40,456 nucleotides of DNA from Desulfobacterales bacterium (lineage in GTDB: Bacteria > Desulfobacterota > Desulfobacteria > Desulfobacterales > JAHDSC01): assembly GCA_016931455.1 (NCBI GenBank), contig JAFGES010000089.1, positions 1 to 40,456 of the forward strand, read 5' to 3'. The notes under the pieces were generated by a model. That model was given only the letters and a program-made list of their open reading frames with translations, was not told the origin of the DNA and ran no database searches. Numbering within the stretch: the first letter of the stretch is position 1; the number at the start of each line of letters is the position of its first letter. This document shows positions 25,131 through 33,150 of this stretch, in pieces. Made by a program: the position numbers and the translations under genes.

Positions 25131-25559
25131 TTGCAATCAAAATTTATAGTCATATTATTGAGCATATTTTTGCTTTTCGGATGCTCTACTACCGCTGAGT
25201 CCGGAAGGTCGAGGAATGTAAATATATCTGATGAAATCGAGAAAATAAAGAGTATGGATATTTCTTATGTTGATCCTGCGACGGTTTCTGATGGCGAATA
25301 CATTGGTGAATTTCCGTTTAGGCAGAAGTATCTCTACCAGGTAAGGGTTACAGTGGAATCTGGGAGGATAACGGATATTGAAGTATTGGAGAACGGAACT
25401 GGAAATGAATATGCTGAAAAGGGGCTAGGGGTGATACAGCGCATACTAGAGGATCAATCTCCTGATGTGGATGCAGTTTCAGGAGCAACCGTTACATCGA
25501 AAGCCCTTATGAAATGTGTGGAAAAGGCCCTAAAAAAAGCCAGGCAGATAAATGAGTAA
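25131..25559 (+). CDS. FMN-binding-domain lipoprotein
   Basis: About 142 aa. A lipoprotein signal peptide ends in the lipobox LLFGC (Cys at about 18). The mature part is an FMN_bind domain, as in RnfG/NqrC and flavin-carrying periplasmic proteins: YQVRVTVESGRITDIEVLENG, then DAVSGATVTSKALMKCVEKAL. The SGATVTS stretch is the flavin-attachment motif, where ApbE transfers FMN to a Thr. It is probably outer-facing on the membrane and carries electrons. I prefer the TTG at 25131, 6 nt after AGAGGTG; a GTG at 25122 would sit within that ribosome-binding site. It stands alone; no Rnf genes or apbE are adjacent. Confidence 0.85.
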   Translation: MQSKFIVILLSIFLLFGCSTTAESGRSRNVNISDEIEKIKSMDISYVDPATVSDGEYIGEFPFRQKYLYQVRVTVESGRITDIEVLENGTGNEYAEKGLGVIQRILEDQSPDVDAVSGATVTSKALMKCVEKALKKARQINE

Positions 25560-25611
25560 AAAATTATCTCACACTTTCGTGAGGATATAGTTCTAATTAT
25601 TTCCGTGGAGA

Positions 25612-26085
25612 TCATACTGTATCGCAGCAGGCCTGAAGTACATCGTCCGCGTGGCCTTTGACACGAACTTTTTTCCACACCCGGACGATTATACCTTTAG
25701 GGTCTATCAGAAAAGTCGTACGCACCACCCCCATGTAGTGACGGCCCGCCATCTTTTTTTTCTGCCAAACACCATAAATGTTGCAGACCTGTTTGTCGGG
25801 ATCACTGAGCAGTTCTACGGTCAGGTCATGCTTTTTGATAAATTTGGCGTGGGATGATTCTGAGTCTGGGCTGATACCGACTACCACGGCCTTTTGTTTC
25901 TTGAATTTCGACAGCAGCGCCGAGAACTCCGTTGCCTCTTTAGTGCAGCCACTGGTGTTGTCCTTTGGATAAAAGTAGAGAACCACCCATTGGCCTGCAA
26001 AATCTGACAGCCTGACAGGTTTGGACTGAGCGTTTTTCAGGATAAATGCCGGGGCTGAGTCTCCAGGTTTGAGCGTATCCTGCAT
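25612..26085 (-). CDS. bcp: Thioredoxin-dependent peroxiredoxin (BCP family)
   Basis: A 157-aa peroxiredoxin of the BCP/PrxQ group that reduces hydroperoxides with thioredoxin. The peroxidatic Cys is in YFYPKDNTSGCTKEA (about 47); the resolving Cys five residues later, found in many BCPs, is replaced here, so this is either a one-Cys type or one resolved by another Cys such as that in KQVCNIYG. RTTFLIDPKG and the starting LKPGDSAPAFIL are standard. Cytoplasmic, single gene, ribosome-binding site AAGGAG before the ATG. It is convergent with the FMN lipoprotein gene. The stop lies near a short CTCAC/GTGAG hairpin at 25568-25583. Confidence 0.93.
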   Translation of the reverse strand: MQDTLKPGDSAPAFILKNAQSKPVRLSDFAGQWVVLYFYPKDNTSGCTKEATEFSALLSKFKKQKAVVVGISPDSESSHAKFIKKHDLTVELLSDPDKQVCNIYGVWQKKKMAGRHYMGVVRTTFLIDPKGIIVRVWKKVRVKGHADDVLQACCDTV

Positions 26086-26348
26086 GTATTACTCCTTTCG
26101 GGCAATCAGGCTTCTTTATAAGTGCTTACTTTTTATAATAAAAATATATGAAGAAAACAATTGTGTGTCAAATGGATTTTAGCGACGCAATATTGCATGA
26201 TTGCCTCTCATTGGGAGAGTCGTACCGCAAATGAAAGTTTTTTGATCAACCGGCTCTTTTTTAGTTTATTTCTTAAGTGGTAGGTGTCTTATCTATATTG
26301 ATAAAGAAGGAAACAGAGCTGTTGACTTAAACGAAGTTCTTTGGAGCG

Positions 26349-26474
26349 ATGAAGGTCATAAGCGTGATAGAATATGAGAAAATAGTCAAATAGATTCTCA
26401 AGCACCTTGGCTTGTGGGATCGAAAAGCAAGGCCGCCTCTTAAAGCCATTGGTTCGCCACAGGTCCGGGGATAA
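26349..26474 (+). pseudogene. Transposase C-terminal remnant (IS91-like)
   Basis: The frame reads MKVISVIEYEKIVK, stop (TAG, 26391-26393), ILKHLGLWDRKARPPLKA. This resembles the tail of IS91-type zinc-binding transposases, which often ends 'I.KIL.HLGLW...PP'. The stop and the absence of the rest of the protein show decay. No strong function claim; family from memory. Confidence 0.4.
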
Positions 26475-26775
26475 AGATCACTGCTATCTTGGTCAGTATT
26501 TTAAAACTCTAAAAAGTCAGGATATCCGAATTATATCAAAATGTTTTCATCGAATTGATATTTTTGTAGGTTACTAACTTATCAAAATTTTAAACTTTTG
26601 TTAAAAAATTGTGATTCCTTTCTTTTTTTCGTATCCCTAACACAAAATACGTGTCATTTTCTGGACAATGCCGGGGGTTATATCTTCGTGAATATCGAAA
26701 CTTAGAATAGGTAAGCGGGGTTGTTGTAAGACTTTTTGCCTCACTTGCTAATATATCTAAATCCGGCGGTTTCCT

Positions 26776-26815
26776 CCTACCAAAATAAGGTATCCCCCCT
26801 ATCAAAATAAGGTGT
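26776..26815 (+). repeat. Two direct 18-mers, IS-end-like
   Basis: CCTACCAAAATAAGGTAT at 26776-26793 and CCTATCAAAATAAGGTGT at 26798-26815 differ at two positions, period 22. Repeated short motifs of this kind are seen at insertion-sequence ends (for example IS21 type). The surrounding 26475-26899 holds no gene I can support. Confidence 0.4.
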
Positions 26816-26899
26816 CTACCTCATATACAAAAGCGATCAAGTAATTTATTTTATTATAAAAAAACCAAGCTCCTATTTCAGAGTTTCCTTTTTCTAACC

Positions 26900-27088
26900 G
26901 TGGTGAATCATCCTAATCTTTGGCACACATCTGCTTGGGCGGGCTATGACATCCGTACTATCCAGGAACTCCTTGGGTACAAAGACCTCAGCACGACCAT
27001 GATTTACACCCATGTTTTCAACAAAGGAGGCGACGGGGTGCAAAGTCCGGTCGATGGACTTTGCACCCGGTTTATACAGACTGTATAA
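26900..27088 (+). pseudogene. Integron-type tyrosine recombinase, C-terminal remnant
   Basis: The frame reads [38 protein letters not shown] and GVQSPVD. Intact integron integrases have a region of the form [37 protein letters not shown]. The catalytic Tyr (TTMIYTHV) is present, but the upstream HSFATH is degraded, the LLGH histidine is Tyr, and the N-terminal three quarters are missing. So it is an inactive fragment. Its final codons run into a palindrome cluster. No attI or attC was recognised. Confidence 0.7.
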
Positions 27089-27123
27089 TCATTGATAGGA
27101 TCGGCATTCGCGCCAGTCCTATC
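27036..27123. repeat. Cluster of three inverted repeats
   Basis: GGGTGCAAAGTCC (27036-27048) with GGACTTTGCACCC (27056-27068), perfect 13 bp, 7-nt loop; TATACAG (27073-27079) with CTGTATA (27081-27087); GATAGGA (27094-27100) with TCCTATC (27117-27123). They stand in a row at the end of the integrase remnant and before a gene of unknown function. Confidence 0.7.
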
Positions 27124-27254
27124 GGGAGCGATTGAGAATACCGAGGGGCACGAAGCGCAGCCTATCAAATGGGTCGAGACAGACACGCGGAGGCGTGCTC
27201 CTCACCCACGCCCGTATGTTTAACAAAATTCTAACCAATGACAGGAGGTAAACA

Positions 27255-27611
27255 ATGGCACATTGGAGCAAAAACAATCGAGCCTGCAAGACAACATGGT
27301 CGACTTTACGAATATTAGACCAGCTCAATGCGGTATTCGGGAAAGCAGGTGACCTCAAAATGAAAGAACTTACATATTATAATCAAACTAGCAGCAAAGA
27401 CCAGCGCGCATCTATGGCGCGAATGCTTTCGGTTCAGTTGGACAATATTTTTCGTGAGCTACGCGGTGCTCGATATGAAGATGATATTACAGGCGATAAG
27501 GCTATAGGTTCAATGGTGGAGGTGCTAACAACTCCTGATGCGACGGTGGCATTGCTGGCGGAAAAATGCGATGTTAATTATAAGTTCTATGGCGAGGAGG
27601 AGGACTTATGA
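27255..27611 (+). CDS. Unknown cytoplasmic protein (118 aa)
   Basis: I do not recognise this protein. It begins with a good AGGAGG ribosome-binding site 8 nt before the ATG. It is hydrophilic, without signal peptide or membrane segment, and ends in an acidic tail (YGEEEDL). A middle stretch, QRASMARMLSVQLDNIFRELRGARYED, looks amphipathic and helical. Its last four bases overlap the start of the following exported protein, so the two form a translationally coupled unit. It sits between an integrase remnant and mobile-element debris, which suggests transfer. An alternative start at 27360 (MKELTYYN) is possible. Confidence 0.6.
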   Translation: MAHWSKNNRACKTTWSTLRILDQLNAVFGKAGDLKMKELTYYNQTSSKDQRASMARMLSVQLDNIFRELRGARYEDDITGDKAIGSMVEVLTTPDATVALLAEKCDVNYKFYGEEEDL

Positions 27612-28750
27612 AAGCACGAATACAATTTGCGATGCTGTGGATGCCAATATTGCTGGTTTTAGCTTTTACGTCGGCTGAAGCAGTGGAAACGGAAGCTGTT
27701 ATCAACTCAGCTGTGAGGGAGGGCAATCATGAATTAGGCCAAAGGCTTTTTGGAACGATGGGAAAGCAACAGTCAGTTCTTGAAAAAATAATGAAAGGGG
27801 CAAATATAAAACTGAAGGTTTTTGAAAGTGACGATAAAGATGAATCTGCTTCCTTAGGGTTCGAGTATTCATATTCAAAGGACTTTGCGTGTTATGTATT
27901 TGAAGGTAAGGAAAAGCGACATGCTGGTCTTGTGATGAATTTTGACGCTAATGGAAACGTGGCTTTCGACCGAAATGTCAATCCCAACGACTTTATGGAT
28001 ACGAATATTTCTTTACTTTGGTACCGATCTAAGGGCGGAGTATTGCCCAAAGAGACAGATTTTAAACTTTTGAACCAAATCGAAGATACTGCAGTAAAAG
28101 CTGAGACCATTACAGAACTTGAAAGATTGCCTGAATGGCGCGAACTATCTGAAACAATTCAAAGTCAATTGACAGATCAATACTATTTTGATCTGTCCGC
28201 GACAGGTGGCCTCGAATCGGATCAGTCCTTTGAAGCCAAGCAATATTACTATGGTCTTCATATCGGGTTGGTAGCTAAAGGTTGGAATGCTGACAAATCG
28301 GTATGGGCCAAGTTTAATATATTCGATTACCCTACAGCTTTACTGCGCTTAATTAGCGGCGCGGATAAACATTGGCGTCCAAGAGGCTCCTCATTTCCAG
28401 AATTCCTTGTTGGCATCGATCATATTGAGTCTGATACTGGCACACCACGCGAAACAATAGCAGACGATAACTCCGCTTTTGAACGAATTCGTTTTGAGAT
28501 AAGTTTTCGTACTCTGGCAGCAAATTACAATGATGCCAACGCTTTCTTAGAGGCAAACTTTCGTCATTACGAGGAAATAGATCCATCTGATAGAGTCAAA
28601 GCCTCGGGACTTGATACATATACCTATTTCACCATTGCCTTAGTGATGCCCAAGGCCAACGGACTTTATTTTAGTTATACGACCGGGGAACTGCCCTTGG
28701 ACACAAAGGAAGATCAAGTCTATGAAATTGGATTTAAATACAAATTTTAG
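27608..28750 (+). CDS. Unknown exported protein, probable outer-membrane barrel (380 aa)
   Basis: Not recognised. An N-terminal signal peptide is clear (MKARIQFAMLWMPILLVLAF, cleavage after about AEA). The mature protein is rich in alternating hydrophobic/polar segments (YYYGLHIGLVAKGW, RIRFEISFRTLAA, TYFTIALVMPKANGLYFSYTTG) and ends in Phe (IGFKYKF), the pattern recognised by the outer-membrane insertion machinery. So a beta barrel or surface protein is likely. The start overlaps the 118-aa gene (ATGA) with GAGGAGGA just before it. The pair is flanked by mobile debris on both sides. Confidence 0.65.
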   Translation: MKARIQFAMLWMPILLVLAFTSAEAVETEAVINSAVREGNHELGQRLFGTMGKQQSVLEKIMKGANIKLKVFESDDKDESASLGFEYSYSKDFACYVFEGKEKRHAGLVMNFDANGNVAFDRNVNPNDFMDTNISLLWYRSKGGVLPKETDFKLLNQIEDTAVKAETITELERLPEWRELSETIQSQLTDQYYFDLSATGGLESDQSFEAKQYYYGLHIGLVAKGWNADKSVWAKFNIFDYPTALLRLISGADKHWRPRGSSFPEFLVGIDHIESDTGTPRETIADDNSAFERIRFEISFRTLAANYNDANAFLEANFRHYEEIDPSDRVKASGLDTYTYFTIALVMPKANGLYFSYTTGELPLDTKEDQVYEIGFKYKF

Positions 28751-28784
28751 CACTTCCGATACAGAAAGAATGAAGAAAACATAA

Positions 28785-29105
28785 TGGGGTGGCCGGGGGT
28801 TTTTCTCCCGCAGCCCCCATACCACCCGGCATGCGGGTCCGCACCGCACTCAGGCTTCCTTCAGACCTTTCCTCACGGAAACGCCCTTGCCGTCGGCTAA
28901 TGTTTATATCATTGAGAGTTTTGAATTTTTCAATTTTCCAAAATTCAAATTTAATAAAAACAATGAGTTACAAAGATAGATTATCTAAAAACATCAATTA
29001 TTCAAAGGTCTCATCATTGTCTCACGACATTGACAGGATTCACACATAGGGAACTTGCACCCCACAAATTCACGTCCATGCCGGACGTACACCATGCACT
29101 TGGTG
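28785..29105. other. Degenerate mobile-element remnant (non-coding)
   Basis: Two GC-rich blocks, 28785-28900 and about 29018-29105, separated by an AT-rich stretch. Strings such as CACCCGGCATGCGGGTCCGC and GGAACTTGCACCCCACAA are, from memory, commonly found beside group II intron reverse-transcriptase or transposase genes in environmental proteobacteria. No reverse-transcriptase frame is left. The IS3 element begins exactly at its right edge. Confidence 0.35.
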
Positions 29106-29130
29106 TGGTCAAATAAAAAAAGACACCCTG

Positions 29131-29943
29131 TTAAGCCGCTTTTACCAAATTTGAATTTCTTTCAAATTCATTCGGAGTCCTATATTTCAGATATGAATGA
29201 AGCCGGTTGCTGTTATAAAACATCTCGATATAATCAAATACATCGCGACGAGCTTCATCTCTTGTTTGATAAACAACATCAGTGGCCCGTTCAGTTTTAA
29301 GGGATCGGAAAAAACTTTCAACTACCGCATTATCCCAACAATCCCCCTCGCGGCTCATGCTGCATACCATGCCATAAGTATCCAACAACTCTTGATAATC
29401 ATAGCTGGCATATTGGCTGCCTCGATCGGAATGATGAATCAATCCCTTATCGGGTTTACGCTTCCAATAAGCCATCGTGAGAGCCTCTTTAACAAGCGGT
29501 TTTTTCAGACTGGTGCTCAGTGCCCAGCCAACTATTTTCCGAGAATACAGGTCCATTACAACTGCCAGGTAAAGCCAGCCTTCAACGGTCCAAAAGTACG
29601 TTATATCGCAACACCAGACTGTATTGGAGCTTTTGACTGTAAACTCTCGATTGAGCAGGTTCGGAGCAACAGGAAAACTGTGTTTGCTATCGGTCGTCCG
29701 CCTAATTTTCCTTCGCCATTTGTAGGATACCTTCGCCTTTTTCATTAAGCTGCGAGCGCGATACCTGCCCACATCATACCCTTGATTCCGAAGCTTCTTG
29801 CTCATTCTGCGCAAACCGTAACTGCCCCTTTTTTGTTTATGTATTTCTCTTACTTTCGATATCAGCTCGAAATCCTTATCAACTCTTTTCTGATCGGCTG
29901 TTTTTAAATATCGATAGAATCCACTCCGGCTCACTTCCATCAC
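29131..29943 (-). CDS. IS3-family transposase OrfB (DDE domain)
   Basis: OrfB has the retroviral-type integrase core: first Asp in VWCCDITYFWTVEGWLYLAVVMDLYSRKIVGWALS, second in LIHHSDRGSQYAS, catalytic Glu in WDNAVVESFFRSLKTE. HTH_21 (KVREIHKQKRGSYGLRRMSKKLR) lies before it. The 270-residue frame starts at a GTG but continues upstream in the same frame (…YGFIRQQQEAYPVTDLCRV) to the orfA slippery site, so the working protein is the OrfAB fusion made by a -1 frameshift. The enzyme cuts and joins IS ends. Confidence 0.93.
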   Translation of the reverse strand: MMEVSRSGFYRYLKTADQKRVDKDFELISKVREIHKQKRGSYGLRRMSKKLRNQGYDVGRYRARSLMKKAKVSYKWRRKIRRTTDSKHSFPVAPNLLNREFTVKSSNTVWCCDITYFWTVEGWLYLAVVMDLYSRKIVGWALSTSLKKPLVKEALTMAYWKRKPDKGLIHHSDRGSQYASYDYQELLDTYGMVCSMSREGDCWDNAVVESFFRSLKTERATDVVYQTRDEARRDVFDYIEMFYNSNRLHSYLKYRTPNEFERNSNLVKAA

Positions 29944-30005
29944 TCGACACAGGTCGGTAACGGGATAGGCCTCCTGTTGCTGCCGAATGAAGCCATATTT
30001 TATAT

Positions 30006-30296
30006 TTACTCTTTGGCAAAGAAGGCCACCGCTTTTTTTAAGATATCTCGCTCCATCCGAAGACGCTTGTTTTCTTTGCGAAGGCGAACCACCTCCTCAT
30101 TTTCAGCCTTCAAATGACTTTTTCCTGGAAATGCTGCATAACCATCGGCCTCAAACCGATTCTTCTTCTTCCACCGTCGCAGAACGCTGGGATCTATGCC
30201 AAGATTCCGGGCTGCCTCTGACAGCTTATATCCTTGCTCAGTAACCAGCTTGACCGTATCAATTTTAAATTTTTTGTTAAATCTTCGTTTTGTCAT
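30006..30296 (-). CDS. IS3-family OrfA (helix-turn-helix)
   Basis: The 96-aa protein is the standard IS3 OrfA: HTH (FKIDTVKLVTEQGYKLSEAARNLGIDPSVLRRWKKK) followed by a leucine-zipper-like helix (ENEEVVRLRKENKRLRMERDILKKAVAFFAKE). It binds the IS ends and, when fused to OrfB by frameshifting at the A7 run (minus strand of 30033-30039), gives the transposase. A ribosome-binding site, GGAGGT, precedes the ATG. Confidence 0.93.
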   Translation of the reverse strand: MTKRRFNKKFKIDTVKLVTEQGYKLSEAARNLGIDPSVLRRWKKKNRFEADGYAAFPGKSHLKAENEEVVRLRKENKRLRMERDILKKAVAFFAKE

Positions 30297-30522
30297 TAGT
30301 AACCTCCAAAAGTTTTATGCAATATAATTAGACTTTTCGAGGTGTCCACTTTATTTATACCACTTCATCCTCAGCCATCTGATAACCTGCCGGGGTCAAG
30401 TCCGGGTCAAGAGTCCCGCAGTAAGTTCCTGACCGGCTGGCAGTGGTTTCTCCATGTTGCAAAAAATAGAGAGTTAAATTCATGCTGACCTTTTCTTTCA
30501 TTTTGGGTGAGTATCTGTTTAT

Positions 30523-33027
30523 TTAAAATTCGCCCAGCACCTTGAGTGGCTTCTTGCCCAACAATGGGGCTTCAGCAGGGTCAAAAATGCGATACGCAAT
30601 CACTTTCGCGCGGTCATTTACAAGGAACCAAACCAGGGCATATCCCCAAACAAACAGTGCCCAACTCCAGCCGAGAGGTGTCATAAACAGTCCATAAACC
30701 GCTATTAAAGTCGCCAAGATTTGCGTACTCAGCACTGCCACCCATAAAATCCGCGCAGGACGGATGGACCAGAACGGACCACGCGTACGCGTGACAAAAA
30801 TGGTCAGATGCCCTGCCACGGACAGCTTTAAATACATCAGTGACTGAATAAAATTACGATCGAAATGAAATACGCGCTCTCCAAGATAAAAAAGCCCGAA
30901 TGACGCAACTACACCCACCAATCCCAGGACCGTGGATAGTCCCAGTACCATCGGCATGTTCCAGGCCTCAGGTTTGTTTAAGTAGTGAACCCTGTCATAC
31001 GCAATGGACAGGATTGCGCCGTCGTTAAGCAAGGCCAAAAGCACGATCATCACCGCCGTGACCGGGTAAAAGTTGAAGATCAGAATGGAAAGTGTCATGA
31101 ACAGCAATACACGGATCGTCTCGGCGATGCGGTAGATCGCGTAGCTGTTCATCCGCTGAAAAATTTTACGGCTCTCTTTGATGGCGTCTATGATCACCGA
31201 TAGACCGGGGGTCAGCAGCACAATGGAAGCCGCCGCGCGGGCTGCGTCTGTGGCACCCGAAACGGCGATGCCGCAATCCGCTTTCTTCAAGGCGGGGGCA
31301 TCGTTCACCCCGTCTCCGGTCATACCGACGATGTGTCCGCGTTGCTGCAGAACGTCTACGATATGGAACTTGTGTTCGGGAAACACCTGGGCAAAGCCAT
31401 CCGCTTTCTCAATGGATTCAGCCAACTGTGCGATTTCATGGTGCTTCGTGTCGCCGAAGCCGCCGGCATCGAGGATATTGGTGCCCATCCCCAGTTGTCC
31501 GGCGGTTTCGCGGGCGATAGCCAGTTGATCGCCGGTAACCATTTTTACGTTTACGCCCATCTGACGCGCGGTTGAAACGGTCGCTTTAGAGTCCTCCCGG
31601 GGCGGATCAAAAAGCGGTAACACGCCAAGAAACTGCCATTGGTCTCGCGTGTCTGTCCGGGCTACGCCCAACGAGCGAAAACCCCGCTTCGCGAATCCGT
31701 CGATGGTTTCATCAACGACGGACTTTACCTCGCCGGCATTGGCTGCCAACTCAAGAATCATCTGTGGCGCGCCCTTAGTGACTTTGAAGCTGCTTCCGTC
31801 TGCCGCCTTTATCGTAGCCTCGGTGCGTTTGTGCACCGGGTCGAAAGGCTGGAAATGGACCACCTGATAATCTTTCAGAGCCTGATCGTTTTTCAGGCCA
31901 CCGATCACAGCCAGGTCAATCGCGTCCTGATTTTCCGCGCGTGACGCCAACGCGGCGCTGAGAACAACCTGCTCGGCGGTAATGCCGTTTACGCTGAACG
32001 GATCACCCAGCATCAGCCTGTTCTGGGTAAGGGTTCCGGTCTTGTCGGAGCACAGTACATCCGTGCCGGCCAATTCTTCGATTGCCGCCAGTCGACTGAC
32101 AATGGCCTCTTTTTTAGCCAGCAGGCGCGCACCAACCGCCATGGTAACCGACAGCACGGTCGGCATTGCCACGGGAATGGCCGCCACGGTCAGCACCAAG
32201 GCAAACTGCAATGTAGTCATCATTTTATCGCCTCGGAAAAGTGCAACAGCCAAAATCAATACCACCAGGGTCACTGCGAGGATGATCAGGTAATTGCCGA
32301 TCTTCAGCACCGCGCGCTGAAAGTGGCTGACGGTGTGTGCCTCCTCCACCAGTTGCGCGGTTTTGCCGAAGTATGTGTTCCGACCCGTGCCATAGACCAT
32401 GGCATCAATTTCTCCCTGGCGAATAATCGACCCGGAGAAAACAGTCTCGCTGGTTTTTCGACTGACGGGCAATGATTCACCTGTCAACGCGGATTGGTCA
32501 ACCTCTACCGGATCGCCCTCCATCAAGCGCGCGTCCGCCGGCACAATGTCGCCCAGACGTACGCGGATGACGTCACCGGGCACCAATTCACGCGCCGCCG
32601 GTGTGATCCATTTCCCATCACGTTTCACCCGTGCCTTGATCGCCAACTTGGCCTTCAGGGCGGCGATGGCATTGCCCGCCTGATATTCTTCCCAGAATCC
32701 AACTACGGCATTGGCAACCAGCAAAATGAGAATGATGAAAAAATCCGGCCAGTGTCTTACCACACCCGACAGAATCACAGCCCCTTCGATCATCCATGGG
32801 ATGGGACCCCAAAAATAGGCAAGGAATTTCAGAAACGGATTGGTTCTCTTTTCTTCAATCTCGTTAGGGCCATATTGGTTCAGCCGTTTTTGCGCCTCGG
32901 CTTGACTGAGGCCTTCCGGCGACGAATCTAACTTGGTCTGCAGTTCCGGCATGGAAAGGGATTTTAGATCGTCCTTCACATTGGGCTTTGATTTGGTAAC
33001 CCTGGACTGGTCGTTATTTGGTTTCAT
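30523..33027 (-). CDS. P-type (P3A) plasma-membrane H+-ATPase
   Basis: An 834-aa P-type ATPase of the fungal/plant proton-pump type. Domains: N-terminal cation-ATPase segment (LSQAEAQKRLNQYGPNEI), actuator with TGES (about 182-185), PVAMP in membrane helix 4 (about 285-289), the phosphorylated Asp at about 328 in CSDKTGTLTQ, the nucleotide-binding KGAP motif, and the hinge MTGDGVNDAPALKKAD. About ten membrane helices are expected. It pumps H+ out using ATP. I start at the ATG at 33027 because AGGAGG lies 10 nt upstream; an open frame to 33123 adds 32 residues unlike the family. It ends near the IS3 element and lies about 120 bp downstream of the GNAT-HDAC gene on the same strand. Such pumps are uncommon in bacteria but known in several deltaproteobacteria and archaea. 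Confidence 0.92.
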   Translation of the reverse strand: MKPNNDQSRVTKSKPNVKDDLKSLSMPELQTKLDSSPEGLSQAEAQKRLNQYGPNEIEEKRTNPFLKFLAYFWGPIPWMIEGAVILSGVVRHWPDFFIILILLVANAVVGFWEEYQAGNAIAALKAKLAIKARVKRDGKWITPAARELVPGDVIRVRLGDIVPADARLMEGDPVEVDQSALTGESLPVSRKTSETVFSGSIIRQGEIDAMVYGTGRNTYFGKTAQLVEEAHTVSHFQRAVLKIGNYLIILAVTLVVLILAVALFRGDKMMTTLQFALVLTVAAIPVAMPTVLSVTMAVGARLLAKKEAIVSRLAAIEELAGTDVLCSDKTGTLTQNRLMLGDPFSVNGITAEQVVLSAALASRAENQDAIDLAVIGGLKNDQALKDYQVVHFQPFDPVHKRTEATIKAADGSSFKVTKGAPQMILELAANAGEVKSVVDETIDGFAKRGFRSLGVARTDTRDQWQFLGVLPLFDPPREDSKATVSTARQMGVNVKMVTGDQLAIARETAGQLGMGTNILDAGGFGDTKHHEIAQLAESIEKADGFAQVFPEHKFHIVDVLQQRGHIVGMTGDGVNDAPALKKADCGIAVSGATDAARAAASIVLLTPGLSVIIDAIKESRKIFQRMNSYAIYRIAETIRVLLFMTLSILIFNFYPVTAVMIVLLALLNDGAILSIAYDRVHYLNKPEAWNMPMVLGLSTVLGLVGVVASFGLFYLGERVFHFDRNFIQSLMYLKLSVAGHLTIFVTRTRGPFWSIRPARILWVAVLSTQILATLIAVYGLFMTPLGWSWALFVWGYALVWFLVNDRAKVIAYRIFDPAEAPLLGKKPLKVLGEF

Positions 33028-33150
33028 AATGGGTATTCCTCCTGTTTTTCCATCTCTTTGTTTGCGTGCTCCTTCTCCTAATCCGGGTCTCGTCAAAAGC
33101 TTTTCTATGATACAAATGGTCACAAATCTGAAAAGAACTTCACGCCGTTG

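Larger units (their letters stand above)
29106..30362 (-). mobile_element. IS3-family insertion sequence, about 1257 bp
   Basis: The element carries overlapping-frame orfA and orfB on the minus strand. Imperfect 22-bp terminal inverted repeats, 29106-29127 and 30341-30362, start TGGT and share 15 of 22 positions, both ending in GACACC. A run of seven A (minus strand, 30033-30039) near the orfA end fits the -1 frameshift that makes the OrfAB transposase in this family. I see no clear target-site duplication, so one end may be off by a base or the copy may be old. Both frames are intact, so it may be active. Confidence 0.85.

Noticed and set aside
26590-26805. 71-codon minus-strand frame
   Set aside because: It crosses the IS-end-like direct repeats, lacks a ribosome-binding site and shows no domain.
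27064-27254. attC/attI integron cassette sites
   Set aside because: No pair of RYYYAAC/GTTRRRY core sites in the right spacing; the GTTTAAC near 27218 stands alone.
29103-30366. Target-site duplication of the IS3 element
   Set aside because: The 3-4 bases flanking both repeats do not match for either plausible end position.
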